26,679 nucleotides of DNA from Firmicutes bacterium UBA2598 (GTDB lineage: Bacteria; Bacillota; PH28-bin88): assembly GCA_002339345.1 (NCBI GenBank), contig DDKM01000027.1, positions 1-26,679 of the forward strand, given 5' to 3'. The first letter of the stretch is position 1. Every line of letters starts with the position of its first letter. Of the stretch, positions 1 through 6,700 are shown in pieces. Under the pieces are notes generated by a model. That model was not told the origin of the DNA, searched no databases, and was given only the letters and a program-made list of their open reading frames with translations. The translations under genes were made by a program, and so were the position numbers.

Positions 1-34
1 GCTTGCATACCGGCCAAAATAGAAACGATTAACA

Positions 35-60
35 CCCGCCACCTGGCGGGATTTTATTTT
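35..60 (+). terminator. Rho-independent terminator of an upstream gene
   Basis: CCCGCC (35-40) pairs with GGCGGG (45-50) across a 4-nt loop and is followed by ATTTTATTTTTT. This is a compact intrinsic terminator on the plus strand. It probably ends a transcript that begins outside the window; no coding sequence before it can be identified. Confidence 0.75.
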
Positions 61-70
61 TTCCAGTTGG

Positions 71-99
71 TTGATTAGCCGAAGTTAAATTGGTATATT
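71..99 (+). promoter_or_regulatory. Possible sigma-A promoter for the DUF445 gene
   Basis: TTGATT (71-76), a 17-bp spacer and TATATT (94-99), with an extended -10 TGG just before it. Start of transcription would fall near 106, leaving only about ten nucleotides before the proposed ATG at 116 and cutting into its Shine-Dalgarno sequence. The match may therefore be fortuitous, or the transcript nearly leaderless. Confidence 0.35.
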
Positions 100-115
100 A
101 TTGCAGGGTGATTCA

Positions 116-739
116 ATGATCTTATTTGTCATTGCTTCGGGTATTGTGGGTGGATTTATCGGTTGGATAACCAACAGGCTGGCCATTAAACTAATATTCC
201 GCCCCCATGCCCCTTTCCGGATAGGTCCCTTTTACCTCCAGGGTTTAATTCCCCGCCGCAGGCAGCAGATCGCCAACACTATCGGTCAGGTAGTGGAAAA
301 GGATCTTCTGTCAATCCGAGACCTTGCCCTATACCTATCAGGGCCGGGTTTGCAGAGCAGGGTTGGGGAGATTTTGGCCCTTCGAGCCGGTGCCTACCTT
401 CGTTCCCGGTTGCCGTTTGTAATTCCAGGTCCTGTGCGTGAACTACTGGGGCAAGCCGTAGAGGAAATGCTGCGCAGGGAAGCTCCCCTTTTTTTATCCG
501 ACCTAGCATCGGATCTGCCCAATGAGCTGCAACAGGAACTGGATCTTGCTGCGGTAATCGAAAAAAAAATAAACCAGCTGGATCTGAACGAGTTGGAAAA
601 TCTGGTGATGCGGGTGGCGTCCAGTGAGTTAAGACATATCGAAGTCCTTGGGGCGTTAATCGGGTTTTGCATCGGGTTAATCCAAGCTGGGTTGTTTAAT
701 CTGGCCCAGATTTATGGTGGCAAAGGTATGGGCATTTGA
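116..739 (+). CDS. DUF445 family membrane protein
   Basis: This 207-residue protein belongs to DUF445 (YheB-like), a family of unknown function. The N-terminal hydrophobic segment leads into the family signature GWITNRLAIK, then FRP and GLIPRRR. The C-terminal segment LGALIGFCIGLIQAG is a second likely membrane span, so the charged middle (about residues 40-180) probably lies on one side of the membrane. The ATG at 116 is preferred over TTG at 101 because AGGGTG lies at 105-110 and the hydrophobic segment begins immediately. The gene stands alone between a terminator and the thrS promoter, whose -35 box overlaps its stop codon. The family assignment is firm; the function is not known. Confidence 0.8.
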   Translation: MILFVIASGIVGGFIGWITNRLAIKLIFRPHAPFRIGPFYLQGLIPRRRQQIANTIGQVVEKDLLSIRDLALYLSGPGLQSRVGEILALRAGAYLRSRLPFVIPGPVRELLGQAVEEMLRREAPLFLSDLASDLPNELQQELDLAAVIEKKINQLDLNELENLVMRVASSELRHIEVLGALIGFCIGLIQAGLFNLAQIYGGKGMGI

Positions 740-764
740 CAACCCATTGATGTCAAATTATAAT
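736..764 (+). promoter_or_regulatory. Consensus sigma-A promoter for thrS
   Basis: TTGACA (736-741), a 17-bp spacer and TATAAT (759-764) match the vegetative consensus perfectly. The -35 hexamer overlaps the TGA stop of the DUF445 gene. Transcription should start near 771, directly before the T-box leader. An inverted repeat, TTTGACA (735-741) and TGTCAAA (751-757), covers the -35 box and spacer. Confidence 0.88.
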
Positions 765-770
765 TTGATT

Positions 771-998
771 TACAGGCAATGAAGGGGTAGTAGGGCATAG
801 GAAAGCCACCAGAGAAGAGAGGTCTAAGGCTGAAAGCCTCTCTGGCCGTACCGCCTGAAGACCGCCCCCAAGCTGTGAACCGGAAAATTGAAGTATGGTT
901 CACCGGTAGCCGCCGTTAGGGCTTTAAGTGGGGCTTTGCCCAAAAAGGGTGGAACCACGGGATTACTGTCTCGTCCCTTATCGGGGTGAGGCTTTTTT
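771..998 (+). promoter_or_regulatory. T-box riboswitch, threonine-specific (specifier ACC)
   Basis: The leader senses uncharged tRNA-Thr and controls thrS. Near the base of stem I, GGGG (784-787) pairs with CCCC (within 865-869). AGTA (789-792) lies opposite GAA (857-859), the usual S-turn arrangement. One nucleotide after GAA comes the specifier ACC (861-863), a Thr codon. The T-box proper, AGGGTGGAACCACGG, is at 946-960; its TGGA would pair with the tRNA acceptor end and implies a U discriminator base. A competing terminator follows at 970-998. When tRNA-Thr is uncharged the antiterminator should form and thrS be transcribed. Confidence 0.93.
970..998 (+). terminator. T-box terminator hairpin before thrS
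   Basis: CTCGTCCC (970-977) pairs with GGGGTGAG (983-990) over a 5-nt loop, including G-U pairs, and is followed by a T run at about 992-997. It is mutually exclusive with the antiterminator formed by the T-box sequence at 946-960. Confidence 0.85.
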
Positions 999-1025
999 AA
1001 TTTCCAGAAGGGGAGGAGAGTTAGC

Positions 1026-2945
1026 ATGGATAGAATTAAAATCACCCTGAAGGATGGGTCGGTGCGGGAAGTGGAAAAAGGCACCACACCTGGTCAAGTG
1101 GCTGCAACCATGGGCCATCGCCTGGCCAAGGAAGCTGTGGTTGCCAAGGCAGGTGAACATGTGGTGGATCTATCTACACCTCTTACAGATGATGGTAAAC
1201 TGGAAATTTACACCTTCGAACAGGTAGAGGGGCAATTGGCTTTCCGCCACAGCGCAGCCCACGTTTTAGCCCAGGCAGTGCAACATCTATTCCCTGGTAC
1301 CCGCCTGGGAATTGGACCGGCCATCGCCGAGGGCTTCTATTATGACTTTGATTCGGATCACACCTTTACTCCGGCTGACCTGGAGGCCATCGAAGAGGAA
1401 ATGTATCGTATCATCAATGAGGATTATCCATTTGTCAGACAAGAGATGGACCGATCGGAGGCCATAAGCTTTTTTGAGAAGTTAGGAGAATTTTACAAGG
1501 TGGAATTGATCAGGGAACTACCCCAGGGGGTTCCTATCAGTATCTATCGGCAGGGAGATTTTGTGGATCTCTGTGCCGGCCCCCATTTGCCATCCACAGG
1601 ACGATTAAAGGCGATTAAACTCCTCAATTTGGCTGGCGCATATTGGAGGGGCAGTGAAAAGAATAAGATGCTGCAGCGTATTTATGGTACGGCCTTTCCC
1701 TCCCAAACCCAGTTGGAAGAGTATTTGATCAAACTGGAGGAAGCCAAAAAGAGGGATCACAGGAAACTTGGCGCCCAGTTAGATCTGTTCAGTATTCAGG
1801 ATGAAGGGCCCGGCTTCCCTTGCTTTCATCCAAAGGGTATGGTAATTAGGAATGAATTGGAGTCCTTCTGGCGGCGGGAGCACCGTAAACGGGGCTATTT
1901 GGAGATAAAGACACCCATCATCCTCCATCGTAGCCTATGGGAGCGGTCCGGGCATTGGGAGCACTACAAGGAAAATATGTACTTCACCAGCATAGATGAA
2001 GATGACTATGCCATTAAGCCTATGAATTGTCCTGGGGCAATGCTGGTTTACCGGTCCAGTCAGCACAGTTACCGGGATTTTCCCCTGCGCCTGGCGGAAC
2101 TGGGGCTGGTGCACAGGCATGAAAAGTCCGGAGTGCTACACGGCCTAATGAGGGTACGGGCCTTTACCCAGGATGATTCCCATATATTTATGCTGCCTTC
2201 GCAAATTACGGCAGAGATAAAGGGTGTTATCGAGCTTGTGGACGATTTTTACCGCCTTTTTGGTTTTGACTATCATGTGGAACTGTCTACCCGTCCAGAA
2301 AAATCCATGGGTTCTGATGCAGATTGGGAACACGCTACTTCCGCACTACGGCAGGCTCTGGAGGAAAAGGGAATGCCGTACCAGATAAACGAAGGTGATG
2401 GAGCTTTTTACGGCCCGAAGATTGATTTTCATTTAAGGGATACCCTTGGCCGGACATGGCAATGTGGTACCATCCAGCTGGATTTTCAGATGCCGGAGAA
2501 GTTTGACCTAAATTACATTGGGGAGGACGGGCAGAAACATCGTCCGGTGATGATCCATAGGGTGATCTTTGGCAGCATCGAGAGGTTTATCGGGATTCTT
2601 ACCGAACACTACGGTGGTGCTTTCCCTCTATGGCTGGCCCCCACCCAGGTGAAAATCTTGCCAATCACGGATCGCCAGCACGATTACGCCTATCAGGTCA
2701 AGGACCAGTTGGCTAGGAACGGTGTCAGGGTGGAAGTGGATGCCAGAAGTGAAAAAATAGGTTACAAGATTCGAGAAAGCCAACTGGAAAAGATACCCTA
2801 CGTCCTGGTTGTGGGGGAAAAGGAAGCCGCGGGGGGACAAGTGGCTGTTCGCCAGCGGGGTGCCGGTGATCTTGGTGTACGGGATCTATCTGATTTTATC
2901 CAACAGGTAACCCAGGAGATCGCGGAGCCTAGGGAGCGTAGATAA
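1026..2945 (+). CDS. thrS: Threonyl-tRNA synthetase
   Basis: This cytoplasmic class II synthetase of 639 residues charges tRNA-Thr. The order is: N-terminal TGS domain (about 1-62), the editing (SAD) domain with HSAAH and the CAGPH metal/editing motif, the catalytic core with MNCPGAM (zinc-ligand Cys), the RxE-type motif around HRHEKSG, and IHRVIFGSIERF containing another expected zinc-ligand His and motif 3, then the anticodon-binding domain (about 530-639). Length is normal for the family. The ATG is preceded by GGAGGAG at 1012-1018. Expression should follow tRNA-Thr charging through the T-box at 771-998. The infC promoter lies just downstream, so thrS is probably its own transcription unit with possible readthrough. 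Confidence 0.98.
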   Translation: MDRIKITLKDGSVREVEKGTTPGQVAATMGHRLAKEAVVAKAGEHVVDLSTPLTDDGKLEIYTFEQVEGQLAFRHSAAHVLAQAVQHLFPGTRLGIGPAIAEGFYYDFDSDHTFTPADLEAIEEEMYRIINEDYPFVRQEMDRSEAISFFEKLGEFYKVELIRELPQGVPISIYRQGDFVDLCAGPHLPSTGRLKAIKLLNLAGAYWRGSEKNKMLQRIYGTAFPSQTQLEEYLIKLEEAKKRDHRKLGAQLDLFSIQDEGPGFPCFHPKGMVIRNELESFWRREHRKRGYLEIKTPIILHRSLWERSGHWEHYKENMYFTSIDEDDYAIKPMNCPGAMLVYRSSQHSYRDFPLRLAELGLVHRHEKSGVLHGLMRVRAFTQDDSHIFMLPSQITAEIKGVIELVDDFYRLFGFDYHVELSTRPEKSMGSDADWEHATSALRQALEEKGMPYQINEGDGAFYGPKIDFHLRDTLGRTWQCGTIQLDFQMPEKFDLNYIGEDGQKHRPVMIHRVIFGSIERFIGILTEHYGGAFPLWLAPTQVKILPITDRQHDYAYQVKDQLARNGVRVEVDARSEKIGYKIRESQLEKIPYVLVVGEKEAAGGQVAVRQRGAGDLGVRDLSDFIQQVTQEIAEPRERR

Positions 2946-2968
2946 TAATCTGGGTTTCCGCTTTTTGG

Positions 2969-2997
2969 TTGACGGGGCTTGTTATTTATGGTACACT
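2969..2997 (+). promoter_or_regulatory. Promoter of the infC operon (extended -10)
   Basis: TTGACG (2969-2974), a 17-bp spacer and TACACT (2992-2997), with TGG (2989-2991) giving an extended -10. Transcription would begin near 3004 and produce a leader of about 165 nt before infC. Confidence 0.7.
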
Positions 2998-3003
2998 AGC
3001 TTC

Positions 3004-3138
3004 GAATTTTATATCATGAAGCAGAAGCCATCCGCTTCTCACCTTTCGGCGCCCATTGGCAGCCAGTCAGGTCAAGTATTGAACGACAGTCCTATTTTTG
3101 CTTGTCGGGCGGGTGGCTTATTGCCACCCGAGTTTTTT
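3004..3138 (+). promoter_or_regulatory. infC operon leader, probable L20-type attenuator
   Basis: This structured leader lies between the infC promoter and a strong intrinsic terminator. AGAAGC (3023-3028) and GCTTCT (3034-3039) form one hairpin, and the leader ends in the terminator at 3110-3138. In Bacillus subtilis the infC-rpmI-rplT operon is repressed by its product L20, which binds the leader and promotes premature termination. The same gene order and a terminator in the same place support that reading here. I did not derive the alternative antiterminator fold, so the L20 mechanism is inferred from family and context. Confidence 0.6.
3110..3138 (+). terminator. Leader terminator upstream of infC
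   Basis: CGGGTGGC (3110-3117) pairs perfectly with GCCACCCG (3123-3130) around TTATT, followed by AGTTTTTT. It lies only about 30 nt before the infC start and 110 nt after the likely transcription start, which is expected for an attenuator rather than an end-of-operon terminator. Confidence 0.85.
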
Positions 3139-3170
3139 ATGGATGGCTAAGGAAAGGATGGAGGTGACAA

Positions 3171-3701
3171 ATTATTAATAAAGACGAACCACGGATTAAC
3201 GAGGAAATCCGGGCTAAAGAGGTACGGCTGATTGATACTGATGGTGAGCAACTGGGGATTTTCTCTGCTCGAGATGCTCTGCGGGTGGCACAGGACAAAG
3301 GTCTAGATTTGGTAGAAGTGGCACCTGCTGCCCGGCCGCCGGTTTGCCGCATCATGGATTACGGTAAATACCGGTTTGAACAGGGGAAAAGGGAAAGGGA
3401 AGCTAGGAAAAAGCAAAAGGTAATTACCATCAAAGAAGTTAAGCTGCGCCTCGGCATTGAAGACCACGACTTTCACGTCAAGGCCCGGAACGCCATGCGT
3501 TTCCTGCAAGACGGGGACAAGGTGAAGGTGACCATCATGTTTCGCGGCCGGGAAATCACCCATTCTGATCTAGGTAAAGTTTTATGTGACAGGTTAGCGG
3601 AACAACTGAAAGACGTGAGCAATGTTGAACGGCCGCCCAAGGTGGAAGGTCGCAATATGATCATGATTTTAACGCCTAAGCAACAGCAACCACACGAATA
3701 A
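3171..3701 (+). CDS. infC: Translation initiation factor IF-3, ATT start
   Basis: IF3 binds the 30S subunit and checks start-codon/initiator-tRNA pairing. The 176-residue product has the N-domain (NEEIRAKEVRLI, RPPVCRIMDYGKYRFEQ), a basic linker (KREREARKKQK) and the C-domain (TIKEVKLR to MILTPK). No ATG, GTG or TTG can start the full protein: an in-frame TGA stands at 3165-3167, and ATT ATT AAT follows at 3171-3179. Initiation must therefore use ATT, a known IF3 self-regulatory feature. The GGAGGTG Shine-Dalgarno is at 3160-3166. Alignment with Bacillus IF3 (M-I-S-K-D) favours ATT 3171; ATT 3174 is the alternative. Annotation beginning at the later GTG (3285) would lose much of the N-domain. 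Confidence 0.96.
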   Translation: MINKDEPRINEEIRAKEVRLIDTDGEQLGIFSARDALRVAQDKGLDLVEVAPAARPPVCRIMDYGKYRFEQGKREREARKKQKVITIKEVKLRLGIEDHDFHVKARNAMRFLQDGDKVKVTIMFRGREITHSDLGKVLCDRLAEQLKDVSNVERPPKVEGRNMIMILTPKQQQPHE

Positions 3702-3720
3702 CAGAGAGGAGGCAACGCAT

Positions 3721-3924
3721 ATGCCAAAGATGAAGACACACCGCGGTGCAGCCAAGCGGTTCAAGGTAACTGGTACAGGAAAAGTGAAGCGTGCCAAAGC
3801 ATTTAAAAGCCACATCCTGGAAAAGAAATCGGCCAAACGTAAACGGAGTCTGCGTCAGCCTGGCATAGTCAGTCCATCGGATCAGAAGCGGATTGCCCGT
3901 TTGATACCGTACCTATTATCATAA
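3721..3924 (+). CDS. rpmI: 50S ribosomal protein L35
   Basis: This small, very basic large-subunit protein has 67 residues. The conserved start PKMKTHRGAAKRFKVTGTGK is diagnostic, followed by KRAKAFKSHIL and KRKRSLR. AGAGGAGG (3705-3712) gives a strong ribosome binding site. It lies 19 bp after infC and 32 bp before rplT in the standard infC-rpmI-rplT operon, and so should share the upstream leader control. Confidence 0.98.
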   Translation: MPKMKTHRGAAKRFKVTGTGKVKRAKAFKSHILEKKSAKRKRSLRQPGIVSPSDQKRIARLIPYLLS

Positions 3925-3956
3925 GCAAATACGCCCTCGAAGGGAGGACAATATAA

Positions 3957-4316
3957 ATGGCCCGTGTTAAAGGTGGTACCGTAACCCGCCGCCGTCATAA
4001 AAAAATTCTCAAATTGGCCAAAGGTTATTTTGGTTCCAAGTCCAAACTATTCAGGCCGGCTAACGAGCAGGTATTGAAATCCGTGGCCTATGCCTATGCC
4101 CACCGTAAAAAGCGGAAGGGGGATTTCCGCAAGCTTTGGATTGCCAGGATCAACGCTGCAGCCCGGATGAATGGAATGTCCTACAGTCGTTTAATCAGCG
4201 GCATGCGCCAGTCTGGCATTGAAATCAACAGGAAAATGCTGGCTGACTTGGCTGTTAAAGACCAGGCCGCTTTTACGAAGCTGGTGGATACAGTTAAGTC
4301 TGCCCAAAATCGTTAA
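3957..4316 (+). CDS. rplT: 50S ribosomal protein L20
   Basis: L20 is an early-assembly 23S rRNA-binding protein and the autogenous repressor of this operon in Bacillus. The 119-residue length and motifs ARVKGGTVTRRRHKKILK, AKGYFGSKSKLFRPA, HRKKRKGDFRKLWIARINAA and NGMSYSRLI are typical throughout. GGGAGGA (3942-3948) precedes the ATG. It is the last gene of the operon: a strong terminator begins 5 bp after the stop codon. Confidence 0.98.
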   Translation: MARVKGGTVTRRRHKKILKLAKGYFGSKSKLFRPANEQVLKSVAYAYAHRKKRKGDFRKLWIARINAAARMNGMSYSRLISGMRQSGIEINRKMLADLAVKDQAAFTKLVDTVKSAQNR

Positions 4317-4320
4317 CGCT

Positions 4321-4350
4321 AAAAAGGTGACAAAAGGTCACCTTTTTGTT
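4321..4350. terminator. Terminator of infC-rpmI-rplT
   Basis: AAAAAGGTGAC (4321-4331) pairs with GTCACCTTTTT (4337-4347) around a 5-nt loop. The A and T flanks make it a terminator readable on both strands. It ends the ribosomal operon. Confidence 0.88.
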
Positions 4351-4388
4351 TGTAAGGGATGGATATGCGGTTGGGGAGGTGGACGCCC

Positions 4389-5198
4389 GTGTCCAGCCAT
4401 ATAACCATAACTTCGATGGACAATCAGTGGATCAAAAAAGCGAGAAGCCTGCTCACCAAAAAGGGGCGTATAAGGTCGGGGTGTTTTCTATTGGAAGGTA
4501 AAAAGCCCCTGCTGGAAGCTATCACCCATGGATGGGTAGTAAAATATCTTCTTTTCGATGGTGCCTTGCAAAATGAGCAGCCCATGGTGGAGTTGCAAGA
4601 ACTGGCCTATGCCGCCGGAATTTCCACTTTTTATGTGGCCCCAGGCGTTTTCAGGCAGTTGGTGGATACCCAAACCCCACAGGGAGTGGCCGGTGTGATT
4701 GGGATACCAGATTGGACCCTTGGACAGGTTTTCCGGGGAGAACGGCCGCTGGTGCTGATTGTGGATGGTGTTCAGGATCCTGGTAACCTTGGCACCTTAT
4801 TACGTACAGCCCTTGCTGCCGGAGCTGCGGGTGCCCTGTTAACCAAGGGAACCGTTGATCCTTACAGTCCAAAGACAGTTCGCGCTGCGGCAGGAGCATT
4901 ATTACAATTGCCGGTTTTACTCGATTTATCTTTGGAGGAAATTATGCATACCGTGGCCATCCATGGGATAAAAGTGGTGGTGGGGGATGTTGCCGCTACC
5001 CGGCCTCACTATGGGGTGGATCTAACCGCCGGGGTGGCAGTCATGGTGGGCAATGAAGGTCAGGGGGTACAAAAAGCCCGCTTAGGGCCGGAATGTGAGC
5101 TGGTAAAAATACCCATGCCAGGCCCCGCCCAATCCCTGAACGTAGCTGTTGCTGCAGGAATTATCCTTTTTGAAGCGGTCAGACAGCGACAGGAGTAA
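4389..5198 (+). CDS. SpoU/TrmH-family RNA 2'-O-methyltransferase
   Basis: This 269-residue SAM-dependent SPOUT methylase is most likely an rRNA ribose methyltransferase. The N-terminal substrate-binding domain contains KGRIRSGCFLLEGKK (about residues 25-40). The knotted catalytic domain carries motif 1 (DPGNLGTLLRTALAAGA), motif 2 (VMVGNEGQGV) and motif 3 (IPMPGPAQSLNVAVAAGI). GTG 4389 is chosen because GGGGAGGT (4373-4380) sits 8 nt before it and the protein then begins at the usual family N-terminus; an in-frame ATG at 4359 lacks such a site. Its place between rplT and pheST matches Bacillus ysgA (reported as RlmP, acting on 23S G2553), but other SpoU paralogues look similar, so the target is uncertain. 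Confidence 0.9.
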   Translation: MSSHITITSMDNQWIKKARSLLTKKGRIRSGCFLLEGKKPLLEAITHGWVVKYLLFDGALQNEQPMVELQELAYAAGISTFYVAPGVFRQLVDTQTPQGVAGVIGIPDWTLGQVFRGERPLVLIVDGVQDPGNLGTLLRTALAAGAAGALLTKGTVDPYSPKTVRAAAGALLQLPVLLDLSLEEIMHTVAIHGIKVVVGDVAATRPHYGVDLTAGVAVMVGNEGQGVQKARLGPECELVKIPMPGPAQSLNVAVAAGIILFEAVRQRQE

Positions 5199-5210
5199 AG
5201 GGCCCGTTGC

Positions 5211-5240
5211 TTGCAAAGGGAAACCAGCCTGTGCTATAAT
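5211..5240 (+). promoter_or_regulatory. Promoter for yqzL-like gene and pheST
   Basis: TTGCAA (5211-5216), an 18-bp spacer and a perfect TATAAT (5235-5240) with extended TGC (5232-5234). The start would be near 5247, about 140 nt before the T-box, so the transcript includes the YqzL-like gene. Confidence 0.72.
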
Positions 5241-5286
5241 TCATTACGAAAGGCCCCCCAAAAAGAACGGAAAGGTTGTGGGTATT

Positions 5287-5379
5287 ATGTTCCTGCCTGC
5301 CGAAATTTTTTGGAGGATTTTTGAAAAGACCGGTTCAATCAGGGCCTATATCATGTACAAGCGACTCCTTTTGCAGTAA
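5287..5379 (+). CDS. YqzL-like small protein (30 aa)
   Basis: The product is MFLPAEIFWRIFEKTG followed by SIRAYIMYKRLLLQ. The W-x-x-F-x-x-TG-x-I-x-AY-x-x-YK pattern matches the YqzL family as I remember it, whose function is unknown and which in Bacillus lies near era-recO-glyQ. A GGAAAGG (5269-5275) lies 11 nt before the ATG, a modest ribosome binding site. The gene is downstream of a good promoter and ends just before the Phe T-box, so it would be translated constitutively while pheST is attenuated. It could instead be a leader peptide, but it has no run of Phe codons (three of 30). The identification rests on a short motif. Confidence 0.6.
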   Translation: MFLPAEIFWRIFEKTGSIRAYIMYKRLLLQ

Positions 5380-5384
5380 CAGTA

Positions 5385-5630
5385 TGTATGGTAAATGCGG
5401 TGAGTGGGAGAGTAGCCAGAATTGCTTCTAACAGGGAGGTAGGGCCGTGACTGAGAGCCCTATCGAGAAACAGCTTGGTGAAGTTCGCCCAGGAGCAGCA
5501 GGCTGAAAGGCACAGTAGGTCTCGCCGGTGTTCCGCCGTTACCGGAAGTGGAGTGAATCTATCTTTGTAGATTAACTGGGGTGGTACCGCGGAAGATGCT
5601 TTCGTCCCTGATGGGAGAAGGCTTTTTTTA
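5385..5630 (+). promoter_or_regulatory. T-box riboswitch, phenylalanine-specific (specifier TTC)
   Basis: AGTA (5411-5414) lies opposite GAA (5480-5482); one nucleotide later is the specifier TTC (5484-5486), a Phe codon. GGG (5406-5408) pairs with CCC (5488-5490) below it. The T-box TGGGGTGGTACCGCGG is at 5577-5592; its TGGT fits an A discriminator, as in tRNA-Phe. A terminator follows at 5598-5630. Uncharged tRNA-Phe should permit transcription of pheST. The construction is the same as in the thrS leader, including the GAA-N-codon spacing. Confidence 0.94.
5598..5630 (+). terminator. T-box terminator hairpin before pheS
   Basis: TCCC (5605-5608) pairs with GGGA (5613-5616) and the stem extends through TTC/GAA with one bulged G; a T run at 5623-5629 follows. 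It competes with the T-box antiterminator. Confidence 0.82.
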
Positions 5631-5664
5631 TTTGGGCAATGATTGTGATAAGGAGGAACAAGCG

Positions 5665-6687
5665 GTGTATACCAAACTGGCGGAGCTAAGGGAAATGGCG
5701 AAGCAGCTGATTGAAAAGGCCTCTACCTGCGAAGAACTTGAGGATATCAGAGTGAAGATCCTGGGGAAGAAGGGGGAGCTAACCCAGATCTTGCGGTCAT
5801 TGGGAGAATTACCACCGGAGGAGCGCCCGTTAGTCGGGCAAAAGGCCAATGAAATACGGGATGACCTTGAAAAACACCTTGGCGAGGCTCTTCTGGCCAT
5901 CCGGCGCACTGAGCAGCAAGTCCGCCTGGATAGGGAAACCATTGATATTACTCTGCCAGGACGACCTCCCGGCTTGGGACGAAGGCATCCTTTGACCCAA
6001 GTTGTGGATCAAATCAAAGAGATTTTCATCGGAATGGGGTATTCCATTGCGGAGGGGCCGGAGGTGGAATCCGATTACTATAACTTTGAGGCATTGAATC
6101 TTCCCAGGGAACATCCCGCCCGTGACATGCAGGACTCCTTCTACATATCCGAGGAGGTGCTATTACGTACACATACCTCACCTGTGCAGGTACGCACCAT
6201 GGAGCGGATGTATCCAGAAGTACCGATTCGTATTATTTGCCCGGGCAAGGTCTATCGCCGTGACGATGATGCCACCCACTCACCGATGTTTCATCAAGTA
6301 GAAGGATTGCTGGTGGATTACCGGGTGACCATGGCCGATCTTAAGGGAACCCTGCTGGCCTTTGCCAGACAGATGTTCGGTGGTGACCGGCAGATTAGGC
6401 TTCGTCCTTCATTTTTCCCCTTTACCGAGCCAAGCGCCGAGGTTGATATATCATGTATGATGTGTGGCGGCAGCGGATGCCGGGTATGCTCCAACACAGG
6501 GTGGTTGGAAATCCTCGGCTGCGGCATGGTTCATCCCCAGGTGCTAGCCAACGTCGGTTATGATCCCGAAAAGGTTAACGGTTTTGCCTTTGGGATGGGG
6601 GTTGAACGGATTACCATGCTTAAATACGGCATCGATGACCTGCGGTTACTGTTTGAAAACGACCTGCGTTTTTTAGCGCAGTTTTAG
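5665..6687 (+). CDS. pheS: Phenylalanyl-tRNA synthetase alpha subunit
   Basis: This is the catalytic subunit of the alpha2-beta2 class II enzyme, 340 residues. An N-terminal coiled coil (about 1-85, for tRNA contact) precedes the core: HPLTQV, YNFEALNLP, TSPVQVRTM, motif 2 region (GKVYRRDDDATHSPMFHQVEG) and motif 3 (GFAFGMGVERITML). A CMMCGGSGCRVC cysteine cluster lies before motif 3. GTG 5665 is the start: AGGAGG (5651-5656) is 8 nt upstream and the length then matches the family. An in-frame GTG at 5581 lies inside the T-box and is not a start. pheT follows after 13 bp. Confidence 0.98.
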   Translation: MYTKLAELREMAKQLIEKASTCEELEDIRVKILGKKGELTQILRSLGELPPEERPLVGQKANEIRDDLEKHLGEALLAIRRTEQQVRLDRETIDITLPGRPPGLGRRHPLTQVVDQIKEIFIGMGYSIAEGPEVESDYYNFEALNLPREHPARDMQDSFYISEEVLLRTHTSPVQVRTMERMYPEVPIRIICPGKVYRRDDDATHSPMFHQVEGLLVDYRVTMADLKGTLLAFARQMFGGDRQIRLRPSFFPFTEPSAEVDISCMMCGGSGCRVCSNTGWLEILGCGMVHPQVLANVGYDPEKVNGFAFGMGVERITMLKYGIDDLRLLFENDLRFLAQF

Positions 6688-6700
6688 GGGGTGGCGTACC

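Noticed and set aside
2965..3150. A 61-codon open frame upstream of infC
   Set aside because: It spans the promoter, leader and terminator, has no ribosome binding site and resembles no family.
5581..5664. N-terminal extension of PheS from an in-frame GTG at 5581
   Set aside because: The GTG is part of the T-box consensus and the next 80 nt form the terminator. GTG 5665 has AGGAGG at the right distance and gives a normal length.
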